A DNA stretch of 64,000 bases from Polyangiaceae bacterium. Its GTDB lineage: Bacteria > Myxococcota_A > Polyangia > Polyangiales > Polyangiaceae. The position numbers were made by a program, and so were the translations under genes. A model generated the notes under the pieces. It was not told the DNA's origin. It was given only the letters and a program-made list of their open reading frames with translations, and did not search any database. Every line of letters begins with the position of its first letter. The first letter of the stretch is position 1. The stretch is from the NCBI GenBank assembly GCA_013214025.1, contig JABSRN010000153.1:48239-112238 (forward strand), written 5' to 3'. This document shows, piece after piece, positions 1 to 9,735 of the stretch.

Positions 1-12
1 GAGTCGCCCGAT

Positions 13-1572
13 CTAGAGGACGAACAGAACGGGGGAATTGGTCGTCACTAACAATGCGTGATCCGGCCCCGTGGCGAAGCGCGCTTGGGACCAGTCCACC
101 GACCCCACGTTGACGACGATGATATCTCCGTAGCGGACACCGTCCGAATTCACCAGATGCACAGTGGCAGTCGCCGCCACGGTGCTCGCGACCAGCAGCG
201 CACCATCCCGTCCCAGCGCCACCACCGCACGCTTCAGCGCCACACTATAACTGTTGCCTATCGTGCACCCACCGTCCACGACGGAAAAGAACTGTAGGAA
301 GTACGACAGAGATGCAGTCGTCGACACCATCGCCCCCCGCTCGCCAAGAACGCTGAGGTGAACCGGTCCGTTGGGGGTACAAAAGGTACCGGCGGAGCTG
401 ACCCCTGGATCGAAACCGTACACGGTGTTGTTGGACGCGTCCGAAAAGGCAACGTCCTGACCGTCGGACACCAGAGCCTGCAGCCCGAAGGGCGCGTTCG
501 TCTCGTTCACGAAACTAGTGGCGCCGTCCTTGAGCTCTACGGTGACAGCGCCGGCATTGCCGACCAACAGACGGTCGCCGGCATGCGCGAGGCTGAAGCC
601 GCTCGCATCGCCCGAAACAGCCAAGCCCGCATCGGCTGCGCAAGTCGAAAGGGTCACGCGGTACAGCTTCGAATCGCTGACCACGAAGGCGGTATCGCCA
701 CTGGCCGCCACCGCGGAGGGATCCACCGCGCTACCGGGAATGTTACACTCCCTGACGATTGATGCGGGACTCAGGGGGTCAAACTCGCGGAGTTTATCGC
801 CCACCAAGACGATGAAATTGTCGGACCCGTAATTCCACGCCGCCGCCGTCGCGCCATCGAGATCGACCGTGACATCATCTATCTCGCTGAAGTTTGGCTC
901 TACGGTGGCGGTCAGTGGTGCGATCAGGCGGCAGCTGCTGAACTTGTGATCGAGGATGACTTTGGCCTCATAGGTGCCCGCCGACTGGTACGGCACCATT
1001 TCGTCCGCCTGCACCCGCACGGCATCAATATCGAATTGCACGGACAACCACGCAGGGTGATCTTCCAAAGAGATATCCCAGTCCTGCCGCTCGTCGCCCC
1101 AGTCCACGGAGAAGGTGATGGCGTTCACGGCTAGGGCATCGCCTTCTTTCCCGGACCATTCGTAGGGGAAGGCGAGGAAAGCCGCGCCCTCTGGACAGCC
1201 AGGATCGGTACCCGCGCCTGCTTGGCCTCCGCTGTTGCCACCGACACCCACGCCACCGATGCCGCCGGCGCTACCGCCGGCTCCGCTCACGCCACCGACA
1301 GCCACGCCACCCGTATTCGTTGTCGCTCCCGTGCTGCCGCTTGGCGTCCCCCCGACGCCCAGTTCACCGCCGAAGCCGGCGTCAAGCTGCAAGCTGCTGT
1401 CGCCGGCAGTGGCATCTGCCGTCCCGCCCGTTCCTGTGACGGGTCCGCCCCCACCCGCGACGAACTCGAAACCTTCCAGGCCGGACTCGCAGCCAACCAC
1501 TCCGCAGCTCGCCAACCCGCAGACCACAACGGCAGCCCTAAGACTGAGAACGCGGCGCCGGCTGAAGTTCAT
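13..1572 (-). CDS. Secreted lipoprotein with Gly/Thr-rich spacer
   Basis: This 519-residue protein is probably exported and lipid-anchored. The start is set at the ATG at 1572 because it opens a signal peptide (MNFSRRR, a hydrophobic stretch, then the lipobox VVGC with the acylated Cys at residue 28). The open frame continues upstream to 2028, but that part overlaps the divergent aldehyde dehydrogenase gene and has no signal-like character. The SRRR before the hydrophobic core could also allow Tat export. Residues about 35-125 are low-complexity Gly/Thr/Ala/Ser, a spacer style common in myxobacterial lipoproteins. The remainder has regularly spaced beta-strand-like segments resembling a propeller, but no family could be named. 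Function unknown. Confidence 0.8.
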   Translation of the reverse strand: MNFSRRRVLSLRAAVVVCGLASCGVVGCESGLEGFEFVAGGGGPVTGTGGTADATAGDSSLQLDAGFGGELGVGGTPSGSTGATTNTGGVAVGGVSGAGGSAGGIGGVGVGGNSGGQAGAGTDPGCPEGAAFLAFPYEWSGKEGDALAVNAITFSVDWGDERQDWDISLEDHPAWLSVQFDIDAVRVQADEMVPYQSAGTYEAKVILDHKFSSCRLIAPLTATVEPNFSEIDDVTVDLDGATAAAWNYGSDNFIVLVGDKLREFDPLSPASIVRECNIPGSAVDPSAVAASGDTAFVVSDSKLYRVTLSTCAADAGLAVSGDASGFSLAHAGDRLLVGNAGAVTVELKDGATSFVNETNAPFGLQALVSDGQDVAFSDASNNTVYGFDPGVSSAGTFCTPNGPVHLSVLGERGAMVSTTASLSYFLQFFSVVDGGCTIGNSYSVALKRAVVALGRDGALLVASTVAATATVHLVNSDGVRYGDIIVVNVGSVDWSQARFATGPDHALLVTTNSPVLFVL

Positions 1573-1761
1573 GGGGTGTACAAGGTTGAAGACGTGCGAG
1601 CGTACCGCAAGAGGGAAGTCTGGCCCAGACAGAGCGCATAACGAAGCCGTAATGGAAGTCCGCCGCTCTCGGTGACCCTCGCCCCATCGAGACGCTGGGG
1701 ATCTGGTGGCTTGACCCCTACCGCCCTTGCGCCGGGCGCCCCCGCGCCGCACGGTTAAGTG

Positions 1762-3366
1762 ATGGACAGCCGTGCCCAATCCGACACACACCCACACACC
1801 CTTATCCTCCGGAACTGGATCGCCGGAAAACCCGAAACAACCGGGAGTTCGACGGAAAGCCGGAACCCGGGGGATCGCGACGATATCGTCGCCCTGGCGC
1901 CCGTCACCGGACCCGACGATGTCCGGCGCGCCTGCGAGGCCGCCAAGGGTGCCCAGGGGCGCTGGGCGGCTCGTCCGGCACCCGGGCGCGCCCAGATCCT
2001 GGGGCGTCTCGGAAAGCTCCTCACCCAACGCAAGGAAGCGCTCTCGCAGTTCGTCTCAAGAGAGATGGGAAAGCCGATAAAAGAGGCCCGGGGCAGCGTG
2101 CAAGAGGCCATCGACACAGCCGAATTTTTCCAGAGCGAGGGAAGGCGTTTGTACGGACAAACCGTGCCCAGCGAGTTGCCGAACAAGGAACTGATGACCT
2201 ACCGACGCCCCGTCGGTGTGGTCGGCGTGATCACCGCAGGCAATTTTCCGGTCGCCGTTCCATCGTGGAAAATCATTCCCGCACTCTTGTGTGGCAACGC
2301 TGTCGTTTGGAAACCATCGGATGACGCCCCAGGCACAGCGGCATTGTTTGGCGAGCTGCTGCGAGCGGCAGGATTGCCTCCTGACCTGGTCTCCATTGTC
2401 TACGGCGGAGGAGCAGGCTCTACCGGCGAGCACTTGATCGATCAGGTGGATGCCGGTTTGCTGCAAAAGATCAGCTTCACCGGTTCCACAGCGGTCGGGC
2501 GCAAGATCGGCGAAGTCTGCGGCAGAAACCTCCAACATCCCTCTCTCGAACTCGGGGGCAAAAACCCACTGGTTGTGCTGGCCGACGCCGATATCGATCT
2601 CGCCGTGGACGGCGCGCTTTGGTCGTCGTTTGGCACCGCGGGTCAACGCTGCACCAGTTGCGGAAACATCATCGTGGATGGCTCGGTGATGGATGAGTTC
2701 CGGGAGAAGTTGTTAGCCCGGGCAAAAACCTTACGCATCGGAGATGCGCGTTCGGCAGACATCGACTACGGCCCGATGATCAACGCGCGGTTTCTTGACG
2801 CATGGAAGGCCCAGCGACAGGTAGGCCTCGACGACGGCGCCAAGTTGCTACTGGACGGTCACACGATCGACAAGAACAGCGACTACACACACTTCAGCGG
2901 CAATGCCGAAAAGGGGCACTACGCGACACCTCGTATCTTTGACGCGGTCACCATGAACATGGCCATAGCCCAGACGGAATGTTTTGGACCGACAGTCAAC
3001 TTGGTGACTGTGTCCGGAGTCGACGAGGCCATCGCTGCAGCCAACGCTACGCCCTACGGATTGTCCTCTGCCATCTACACCCAAGACGCCCACCTGATGC
3101 ATCGCTTCAAGACGGAGATCAGCGCCGGCATGACGAGCATCAACAACTCCACCACAGGGGCAGAAGCGCATTTGCCCTTCGGTGGAAACGGTTGGAGCGG
3201 CAATGGCACGCGCGAGAGCGGTATCTGGGTCATCGACGCCTACACCCAATGGCAGTGCGTCAATGTCGATCTCAACGGTCAGCTACAACTGGCCCAGATG
3301 GATACGGAGGAGCTGCCGGAGCCCCAGCTCGACGATTGGGACGCTTTAGATTCGTCGGGGAAGTAG
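1762..3366 (+). CDS. NAD(P)-dependent aldehyde dehydrogenase
   Basis: A 534-residue member of the ALDH superfamily, which oxidises aldehydes to carboxylates with NAD(P)+. The cofactor fold and catalytic residues are visible: LELGGKNP holds the general-base Glu (about E263), GQRCTS the nucleophilic Cys (about C297), and ECFGP lies near the C-terminus. The length is slightly above the usual 480-510 because of a longer N-terminus and an acidic C-terminal tail. The frame opens with GTG at 1759 directly followed by ATG at 1762; the ATG is preferred. It is divergent from the lipoprotein gene on the left and runs tail-to-tail, 5 bases apart, with the ArsA-like gene. Substrate cannot be told from sequence; motifs loosely resemble semialdehyde dehydrogenases. 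Confidence 0.93.
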   Translation: MDSRAQSDTHPHTLILRNWIAGKPETTGSSTESRNPGDRDDIVALAPVTGPDDVRRACEAAKGAQGRWAARPAPGRAQILGRLGKLLTQRKEALSQFVSREMGKPIKEARGSVQEAIDTAEFFQSEGRRLYGQTVPSELPNKELMTYRRPVGVVGVITAGNFPVAVPSWKIIPALLCGNAVVWKPSDDAPGTAALFGELLRAAGLPPDLVSIVYGGGAGSTGEHLIDQVDAGLLQKISFTGSTAVGRKIGEVCGRNLQHPSLELGGKNPLVVLADADIDLAVDGALWSSFGTAGQRCTSCGNIIVDGSVMDEFREKLLARAKTLRIGDARSADIDYGPMINARFLDAWKAQRQVGLDDGAKLLLDGHTIDKNSDYTHFSGNAEKGHYATPRIFDAVTMNMAIAQTECFGPTVNLVTVSGVDEAIAAANATPYGLSSAIYTQDAHLMHRFKTEISAGMTSINNSTTGAEAHLPFGGNGWSGNGTRESGIWVIDAYTQWQCVNVDLNGQLQLAQMDTEELPEPQLDDWDALDSSGK

Positions 3367-3371
3367 CTTCG

Positions 3372-4310
3372 TCAGGAAAGCAGCGCCGCCTTCAAGCGGC
3401 TCAGAGCGCCCGTGTCCAGAGCGCTGCTAATGAACGGCAACTCACGCGCGTCGCGATCAACCGTGGCCAACAGGCGATCGATGCACATGCCTTGGACTTG
3501 CTCGCGGCGTGCCCGACGTCGAGCGAGCTCGAGCGGTCCCAAGGAGTCCCCGCTGAGTCCCGTCAAGGCGCTGGCATCCGCGGAACTGAACAGTTTCGGT
3601 ATCACTTGATTGATTACCAGACCACAACACGGCAGTCCCAGCTCGCCGGTGATGGCTCGCTGTAGCTCAACGGTCTCGTTGGTTGGCATCTCTTCGGGCA
3701 GGGTGACGAGCAAGACCCCAGCTTGCACGGGGTCACAAAGCATTTCCCACGCGGCTTGCGCGTCGGTGCGGAGGATGCCCGCCGGTACGGAGTCCACGAT
3801 CACCTTCGGGACTTGCAACATTTCGAGGGCGTGACCCGTCGCAGGCGCATCGAAGAGCACCACATCAAAGCGATTGATCTTGCCCGTCTTCTCGGTCGAA
3901 TGAAACCACGCTTTACCCAACATCGCCCACTGACGAAGGCCGGGCACGGCAGCGAAGAAGTTCTTTGCGTAACGATTTCCGAAGACCGCGTCGTTGAGCA
4001 CTCGGCTTTTGAGCTTCATCAAGCCGTACTCGCGTAGACACGCGTCCGGCACGAGGCGCACTCCCCAAACCCCCGGGCGCAGCTCGCGTACAGTGTCATC
4101 CAGTGGTTTCCCGCTTTCGGGATCCATCGCCAATGATTGGCCGAGTTGCGCCTGCCCGTCACAACTCGTCACTAGGACACGCTTCCCCCGCTCCGCCAGT
4201 CCCATCGCCAGGGCAGCGGTAACCGTCGTCTTGCCCACGCCACCCTTACCGGTTATGAAGAGGAAGCGCTGGTCGTCGATAGTCATAATTTCGGGGGGGC
4301 TCTCATTCAT
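3372..4310 (-). CDS. ArsA/GET3-family ATPase
   Basis: A 312-residue P-loop ATPase of the ArsA (anion-transporting / tail-anchored-protein-targeting) family. The deviant Walker A motif GKGGVGKTT sits near residue 21, followed by a typical CDGQAQLGQSL switch region and the later FDAPATGHALEML motif. It is a single-domain form, unlike the duplicated plasmid ArsA. The ATG at 4310 is chosen; ATG 4286 is a possible shorter start, and the open frame upstream to 4505 looks non-coding (low complexity). No arsenic genes adjoin it; arsC lies 45 kb away, so a role in arsenite export is not supported. Myxobacteria often carry such orphan ArsA-like ATPases; the physiological role is unknown. Confidence 0.88.
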   Translation of the reverse strand: MNESPPEIMTIDDQRFLFITGKGGVGKTTVTAALAMGLAERGKRVLVTSCDGQAQLGQSLAMDPESGKPLDDTVRELRPGVWGVRLVPDACLREYGLMKLKSRVLNDAVFGNRYAKNFFAAVPGLRQWAMLGKAWFHSTEKTGKINRFDVVLFDAPATGHALEMLQVPKVIVDSVPAGILRTDAQAAWEMLCDPVQAGVLLVTLPEEMPTNETVELQRAITGELGLPCCGLVINQVIPKLFSSADASALTGLSGDSLGPLELARRRARREQVQGMCIDRLLATVDRDARELPFISSALDTGALSRLKAALLS

Positions 4311-4572
4311 ACGACGAAGCCCCGCACCCGCCAAAGTCCCGCGAGCAAAAGCCGGGAGACCCAGCCCCCCCACGGCAGCTGCCCAACAAAATGCGTGTTT
4401 TGCCGCCCCAGACGCTCCCGAAACCGTCCCATCCAGCGCTTCCGAAACCTGGTCCGGCCATCGCCCGAGCCAGCCGCGGGCCCACGGCCCTAGTAGCCGA
4501 GACACCCGCGTCTGGGACTGCTAACTCGGCAGTTGTTCTCCCAGCTCACCCCTCGGATAAAAAACCCCGAAA

Positions 4573-6255
4573 ATGCGTTTCGCTCTGATTCAAATGAACC
4601 CCACGATCGGGGACCTCGACGCCAACGCCGAGCGCTTAATCGATTTCGCTGTCCGGGCCCGAGAGCAGGGCGTCAGCCTTGCCATTGCGCCAGAGCTGTG
4701 TGTCACGGGCTACCCGCCGAAGGATCTCTTGGACCGGCCCGCCTTCGTCCGGCGCGCCAGCGAAGTAACGAACCGCATCGTCGACCAGATCCCGGATGGC
4801 TTGACGCTCATCTTCGGCACTCTCGGCACACCCGATGATTCGGTGACGGATGCCCAGACAACCGACGCGCGGGCACGACTCAGTAACGATGCCGTGATCG
4901 CCCAGCGCGGTCGTGTTCAGCAACGGATTTCCAAGTGCCTTTTGCCCAGCTACGACGTGTTCGACGAGACGCGCTATTTCGTACCCGCCGCACCGCCAGG
5001 CACCATCGACATCGACGGCTCTCGGATTTGCGTGACCATCTGTGAAGATCTGTGGGGGCAAAGTGATGCCCTTCGCGGGCGCTACAAGATCGATCCCCTC
5101 ACGAAGCTTGCCGCAGACACAGAACTGATCGTCAATCTGTCCGCCAGCCCCTTCACGATGCAAAAGTTCGAACAACGTTCGGAACTGTTCTCGCAAATCG
5201 CCCTACAGTGCTCCGTCCCCATAGCTATGGTCAACCAAGTCGGTGCCAACGACGAACTCTTGTTTGATGGTCGGAGCGGCGTCTGGACAGCCAATGGCGA
5301 GCGCCACTCCACCGCGAATAGCTTCGAAGAACAGTTGCTCATCTGTGATCTGAGCGCCCCGCCCAGCACCCCGCGAGCGGTAGAGACCGACATCGACGAA
5401 GAGGTGTATCAGGGCCTGGTATGCGGCGTCCGGGACTACGCGCGAAAATGTGGTTTCACCCGTGTCGTACTGGGGCTCAGTGGCGGAATCGACTCAGCGC
5501 TGACCGCAACCATTGCGGCTGACGCCTTGGGTCCGGACCGCGTGCTCGGCGTTGCCATGCCCACACGATATTCCTCCGCGGGCTCTGTGCACGATGCCCG
5601 CGCGTTGTCGGAAAATCTTGGCTTGCAGTTCCGGATCGTGGACATCGATCCAATGTTTCAGTCCTACCTGGATAGCCTGAAGTCGACCCTCGACGAACTC
5701 CAGGCAGCCACCGAGAACGACACGACCTTAGAGAACATCCAGGCGCGGATCCGGGGGGCGACCGTAATGGCGATCTCCAACCGTACGGGCGCTCTCGTGT
5801 TGACGACGGGCAACAAAAGCGAATTGGCTGTCGGCTACTGCACGCTATACGGCGACATGGTGGGCGGTCTCGCCGTCATCAGTGACATCCCCAAGACTCA
5901 AGTGTACCGGCTCTCCCGTCTGGTGAACCGACAGCGAATACGCATCCCTGTCTCCAGCATCGAGAAACCCCCGTCCGCCGAACTCCGGCTCGACCAAGTG
6001 GACCAAGACTCGCTCCCCGCCTACGAAGTCTTGGACGCCCTCCTTGAGCTACTCGTGGAGGAAAGGCTCGGAGTCGATGAGATCCTGGCGCGGGGTTTCG
6101 ATGCGGACGTGGTTGAGCGCATCGTGCACCTAATACGAATCAATGAATACAAGCGTCGGCAAGCCGCGCCGGGGCTTATCGTCAGTCACAAAGCCTTCGG
6201 CCCGGGCCGGCGTATGCCTATCGCCCATCGCTACACCGAGAAGGTACCCCGATGA
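4573..6255 (+). CDS. nadE: Glutamine-dependent NAD+ synthetase
   Basis: Makes NAD+ from deamido-NAD+, ATP and glutamine in the cytosol, the last step of NAD biosynthesis. Two domains are seen. The N-terminal nitrilase-type amidase (about 1-265) has its triad at E41 (APELCVTG), K121 (RISKCLLPSYD) and C157 (VTICEDLW). The C-terminal synthetase (about 280-560) has the ATP pyrophosphatase P-loop SGGIDS at 303 and the TTGNKSE motif. The 560-residue length is normal for the bacterial two-domain enzyme. Its stop overlaps the ATG of the next lipoprotein gene (ATGA), so the two are probably cotranscribed and translationally coupled. Confidence 0.97.
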   Translation: MRFALIQMNPTIGDLDANAERLIDFAVRAREQGVSLAIAPELCVTGYPPKDLLDRPAFVRRASEVTNRIVDQIPDGLTLIFGTLGTPDDSVTDAQTTDARARLSNDAVIAQRGRVQQRISKCLLPSYDVFDETRYFVPAAPPGTIDIDGSRICVTICEDLWGQSDALRGRYKIDPLTKLAADTELIVNLSASPFTMQKFEQRSELFSQIALQCSVPIAMVNQVGANDELLFDGRSGVWTANGERHSTANSFEEQLLICDLSAPPSTPRAVETDIDEEVYQGLVCGVRDYARKCGFTRVVLGLSGGIDSALTATIAADALGPDRVLGVAMPTRYSSAGSVHDARALSENLGLQFRIVDIDPMFQSYLDSLKSTLDELQAATENDTTLENIQARIRGATVMAISNRTGALVLTTGNKSELAVGYCTLYGDMVGGLAVISDIPKTQVYRLSRLVNRQRIRIPVSSIEKPPSAELRLDQVDQDSLPAYEVLDALLELLVEERLGVDEILARGFDADVVERIVHLIRINEYKRRQAAPGLIVSHKAFGPGRRMPIAHRYTEKVPR

Positions 6256-6959
6256 TTCTCAAGAATGTTTCGCGCTCGCGCAGTGCCCTGCCGCTGGCAT
6301 TGTTGGGGACCCAACTCGCCTCCGTTGCTTGCGACAAGGGGCCATCCAGCCAGGACTCAGTCAGCCACAACTCGGTCAGTTCAGCTCTCGCCCCCCCGAG
6401 CGTTGCGCCCTCCAGCCAGGCCTCTGGAGTCGAGAACACCGTGGTTTTCGAGGGCGTGCCGGTAGCCGAGGGGCCCCGGCTCGCGATCCTGCCGGGCCAG
6501 GGTGTCGGTCCGATTCGCATCGGTGCCAATGCCGCGACCATCGCTCGACTCATGAAGAAGCCATGCCAGTACGTGGACAAGGCCGTGTGCCGCTACTCCG
6601 GTCGAGCCGTGGAGTTTTTCTTCGATGAGAAGGGCATGACCCGTCATATCCATCTGCACCGTGCACGCCGCCGCTTGGGCCCCGAGGGAGTGATGTTCGG
6701 TCAGTTCAACGGTAACTTCCCTTCTAGTGCGGAATTCCCCCTGCGCAGCCGAATCCGTTTCGGCATGCTCGCCGCGGGCGTGGTGGAACTGATGGGACCC
6801 CCCACAGAGATCCTCAAAGAATGGCCGCCGGAGACGCGAAACCACCCCTCGGCTCACGCGGTCGTCAGCGTCGTCGCCTACCCGGGCATGTGGCTGGAAT
6901 ACGACAAGCTGGAATCCGGCAGCATGGTGCTGAGCGGAATCATCCTGAAGAAGGACTAG
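6252..6959 (+). CDS. Lipoprotein translationally coupled to nadE
   Basis: A 235-residue predicted lipoprotein of unknown function. A signal peptide ends in the lipobox ASVAC (Cys 27) and is followed by a Ser/Pro-rich spacer to about residue 65. The remaining 170 residues form a compact domain beginning GQGVGPIRIGANAATI, a pattern reminiscent of small periplasmic domains that start with 'G-IG-IRIG-t', but the family was not identified. The ATG lies inside the nadE stop (ATGA), which implies coupled translation. It converges on the M17-like gene 7 bases beyond its stop. Confidence 0.82.
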   Translation: MILKNVSRSRSALPLALLGTQLASVACDKGPSSQDSVSHNSVSSALAPPSVAPSSQASGVENTVVFEGVPVAEGPRLAILPGQGVGPIRIGANAATIARLMKKPCQYVDKAVCRYSGRAVEFFFDEKGMTRHIHLHRARRRLGPEGVMFGQFNGNFPSSAEFPLRSRIRFGMLAAGVVELMGPPTEILKEWPPETRNHPSAHAVVSVVAYPGMWLEYDKLESGSMVLSGIILKKD

Positions 6960-6966
6960 CCGCCGC

Positions 6967-7482
6967 TTATCGCCGGATGCGGCGACGTTCCTGAATCATC
7001 TGGGCGGTGATGGCGCGCTGGGCTAGGGCCGGCTCGACCAGCGTCCACAGGTCGTGATCCCGCTCGGTGCCCGCCATCTCGAGAAGGACGTCCGCTGCGC
7101 GCTCCGGGGCGATGGCATCCCAGTAGCGTCCTGGTAACTCCACCACCGCTGTGCGAGCGCGCAGTCCGCGCAAAGTTTGGAGCATCGAGCCCGTGACCTC
7201 CCGGAAGCGCTGCTCATCGAAGGCACCGCTCTTTCCCACACCAAAGAGCAGAACCTTGTCGAAGGATAACTTCGGCTTTCCAGGCAGCAACAGCACTTCC
7301 CCCAAACGACCCGTGGCATAGCCGGAAACAATCATGCGGCTGATGCGTCCCGCCAAGCGCCAATCCACCATCGCCGCCACGCCCCTGGGGGGCCGCTCGC
7401 CCTCACTGAGAGTCGCTACTAGGACTTCTGTGCCCAGCTTGTCGAGCTGTCGCAGGCCGGGGGTCGTGAAGCGTAGTTCCAC
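6967..7482 (-). CDS. Stand-alone leucyl-aminopeptidase N-terminal-like (M17_N) domain protein
   Basis: A 171-residue protein resembling only the non-catalytic N-terminal domain of M17 leucyl aminopeptidases. The characteristic run GVAAMVDWRLAGRIS, then TGRLGEVLLLPG, then KVLLFGVGK is visible at about 35-90. The metal-binding peptidase domain is absent and the frame stops normally, so it is not an obvious truncation. GTG start at 7482, 12 bases after the nusB stop, so it should be cotranscribed with the rib/nusB genes upstream. In M17 enzymes this macro-domain-like fold helps in hexamer assembly and, in PepA, DNA binding; a role here is unknown. Confidence 0.78.
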   Translation of the reverse strand: MELRFTTPGLRQLDKLGTEVLVATLSEGERPPRGVAAMVDWRLAGRISRMIVSGYATGRLGEVLLLPGKPKLSFDKVLLFGVGKSGAFDEQRFREVTGSMLQTLRGLRARTAVVELPGRYWDAIAPERAADVLLEMAGTERDHDLWTLVEPALAQRAITAQMIQERRRIRR

Positions 7483-7494
7483 GGGATCGCCAAA

Positions 7495-7908
7495 CTAACT
7501 CTTGCAGCCGCTGTTCTCGGCGATCCGATCCAGCACACCGTTGATGAAGGCGCCGCTGGTCTCGCTGCCATATTGCTTGGCAACATTGACGGCTTCATCA
7601 ATGACCACGGCTCGGGGCACATCCGAACGCTTGAGCAGCTCCCAGCTGCCGAGTCGTAATACGTTTCTATCCACCCGGGTCATGCGTTCCAGCCGCCAAT
7701 GCTCGCTCGCTTGACGGATCACGGTGTCCAGCTCGTCGAGGCAGGCGTCCACACCTCGGGTGATGTCATCGGCATAGGCGCGGTCTTCAGGATCCCCCGG
7801 GAACTCCCGCCAAAAATCGCTGATGACGCTGTCGCAACCGTTCTCGCTCAACTCGAGCGCGAACAACATCTGCAGGGCAGCATCGCGAGCAGTACTTCGG
7901 GCACCCAT
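7495..7908 (-). CDS. nusB: Transcription antitermination factor NusB
   Basis: A 137-residue all-helical NusB, which with NusE (S10) binds boxA RNA and supports antitermination of rRNA operons. Diagnostic features are the N-terminal RSTARDAALQMLFALELS, the central WRLERMTRVDRNVLRLGSWELL, and VPRAVVIDEAVNVAKQYGSETSGAFINGVLD. The length is standard. It follows ribH by 14 bases in the same direction; ribH-nusB adjacency is a very common bacterial arrangement, which supports the call. Confidence 0.96.
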   Translation of the reverse strand: MGARSTARDAALQMLFALELSENGCDSVISDFWREFPGDPEDRAYADDITRGVDACLDELDTVIRQASEHWRLERMTRVDRNVLRLGSWELLKRSDVPRAVVIDEAVNVAKQYGSETSGAFINGVLDRIAENSGCKS

Positions 7909-7922
7909 GAAAGAATCGCAGA

Positions 7923-8429
7923 CTAGAGCTTGGCTTGGGTCAGTGCCGCGTCCAAGCTCACCATTTCGATGGCGGCGACCGCGGCGTCAAAGCCCTTGTT
8001 GCCGGCCTTCGTGCCGGAGCGCTCCACAGCCTGTTCGATGGTATCGCAGGTCAGTACACCGAAGGTCACCACTGTGCCGAACTCGGCCGCAACCTGGGCG
8101 ACTCCCTTAGAAACTTCACCGGCTACGTACTCGAAGTGAGGCGTGCCGCCTCGGATGACCGCGCCCAAAGCGATAATGGCGTCGAACTTTTCGCTGCTCG
8201 CCAAGCGTTGGCACACCAGCGGCACCTCCCAAGCGCCCGGCACGTGCACGATAGTGATATTGCCGGGGCTGACCCCGTGCCGCTTCAAGGCGTCGGTCGC
8301 ACCGCTTACCAGTGACTCCACAACGAAACTGTTGAACCGAGTCGCCACCAACGCAAATCGCGTCTTGGGATCGACGACCAGCTGACCTTCGAAGCGGGTG
8401 ATTTCGTTAGACGACTTTTTTGCTGCCAT
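7923..8429 (-). CDS. ribH: 6,7-dimethyl-8-ribityllumazine synthase
   Basis: Condenses 3,4-dihydroxy-2-butanone 4-phosphate with the ribityl-aminopyrimidine to give lumazine, the penultimate step of riboflavin synthesis. Seen in the 168 residues: [13 protein letters not shown] at the N-terminus, [15 protein letters not shown], the [24 protein letters not shown] substrate loop, and [24 protein letters not shown]. It lies in the order ribE-ribBA-ribH-nusB on the minus strand, 56 bases after ribBA. Confidence 0.97.
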   Translation of the reverse strand: MAAKKSSNEITRFEGQLVVDPKTRFALVATRFNSFVVESLVSGATDALKRHGVSPGNITIVHVPGAWEVPLVCQRLASSEKFDAIIALGAVIRGGTPHFEYVAGEVSKGVAQVAAEFGTVVTFGVLTCDTIEQAVERSGTKAGNKGFDAAVAAIEMVSLDAALTQAKL

Positions 8430-8485
8430 AGGAGTGCTTCTAGCTAGGGGGCTGATTGCGGTCTCGCCGAGAGCCCGCAGAGTGT

Positions 8486-9682
8486 TCAGGATTTGCCGGC
8501 CCGGAATTTGGGGCCCAGCGCGATGGTGTCGACCACTTCCAAACCATAACCTTGGATGCCGGCGATCTTGCGGCGACTGTTACTTAATAAGCGGATCTGG
8601 TGCAATCCGAGCTCTCGCAGCACCTGAGCCCCTTGGCCAAATCCCCGCAAAGCACCCCGATGAGGAGGCTCAAGCTTCTTGGCGTCGCGAGTCGCGTCCA
8701 CGGAGCTCTTTTCCGAGGCGTCGCGGAAATTTTCCAACTCGCCCTTCAAGTCTCCCGCGGGCGGCAAGTACACCACCACTCCGGCCTCTTCCTTCTCGAT
8801 GATCTCGATGGCCTCGCGCAGATTGGCGCCGCCCTCTTCCCGGGTAGACGTGAAAGTGTCCGCGATCACGGCTCCTCGATGCATGCGCACCAGAGGGGCT
8901 TCCTGGGACGAGGGATCACCGTGCACCAAGGCCAAGAATTCACTGCTGTCGATGGTGGACGAATAAACGATAGCTTTCCACTCCGTGCCGGTGTGATCCA
9001 GAACCACGGGGCGCTCGTACACGCGGCGCACTAGCTGCTCGGTCTGCAAACGGTAGCGAATGAGATCGGCCACCGTAATAATGCGGAGCCCGTGGGCTTT
9101 CCCGAACACTTCGAGATCCGGCATGCGCGCCATGGTGCCGTCCTCTTTCATGATCTCGCAGATCACTCCGGAGGGATTGCAGCCCGCGAGGCGAGCCAAA
9201 TCGACCGACCCCTCGGTCTGCCCGGTGCGCACCAAGACGCCCCCCCGACGAGCCTTCAGCGGAAATACGTGGCCCGGAGTGACGATATCTTCCGGGCGGG
9301 CGTCGGGACTGACCGCTGCCTGAATGGTGCGTGCACGATCGGCGGCGCTGATGCCCGTGGTCACGCCGTGGCGTGCTTCGATGCTGAGCGTGAAAGCGGT
9401 ACCCAGCGGCGGTCCCCCGCGCCATTTGGGCAGTGCCATCATCGGCAACTCCAAACGTTCGACTTGCTCTTCGGTCATCGTCAAGCAGATCAACCCGCGG
9501 CCATGAATGGCCATGAAATTCACCATGTCTGCCGTGACCCGCTCCGCGGCAAAAACGAGATCGCCCTCGTTCTCCCGGTCCTCGTCATCCACCAGAATCA
9601 CCATCTTGCCCGATCGAATGTCGTCGATGGCGTCTTGTACTCGGCCAAGCAGGGCCGGATCGATGTCGAGATTGGGACTCAT
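8486..9682 (-). CDS. ribBA: Dihydroxybutanone-phosphate synthase with degenerate GTP cyclohydrolase II domain
   Basis: A 398-residue RibBA-type fusion. The N-terminal half (about 1-215) is a complete 3,4-dihydroxy-2-butanone 4-phosphate synthase: [11 protein letters not shown] acidic loop, [20 protein letters not shown], and [17 protein letters not shown]. The C-terminal half aligns over its whole length with GTP cyclohydrolase II, ending in [31 protein letters not shown]. However, the three zinc-binding Cys are gone: the CLTGD and CDCG positions read as GAVIAD and REEGG, and the catalytic QEGRG loop is replaced. It should therefore make only the butanone phosphate. The start ATG at 9682 has AAGGA upstream. 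Confidence 0.93.
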   Translation of the reverse strand: MSPNLDIDPALLGRVQDAIDDIRSGKMVILVDDEDRENEGDLVFAAERVTADMVNFMAIHGRGLICLTMTEEQVERLELPMMALPKWRGGPPLGTAFTLSIEARHGVTTGISAADRARTIQAAVSPDARPEDIVTPGHVFPLKARRGGVLVRTGQTEGSVDLARLAGCNPSGVICEIMKEDGTMARMPDLEVFGKAHGLRIITVADLIRYRLQTEQLVRRVYERPVVLDHTGTEWKAIVYSSTIDSSEFLALVHGDPSSQEAPLVRMHRGAVIADTFTSTREEGGANLREAIEIIEKEEAGVVVYLPPAGDLKGELENFRDASEKSSVDATRDAKKLEPPHRGALRGFGQGAQVLRELGLHQIRLLSNSRRKIAGIQGYGLEVVDTIALGPKFRAGKS

Positions 9683-9735
9683 AAATACGTGGTTTCCTTA
9701 TAAGGGGGAGCGCTGCCTTAGCACGACCAGCAGGC

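Noticed and set aside
1573..2028. N-terminal extension of the first lipoprotein gene
   Set aside because: Although open, it overlaps the aldehyde dehydrogenase on the other strand and would place a signal peptide 150 residues inside the protein.
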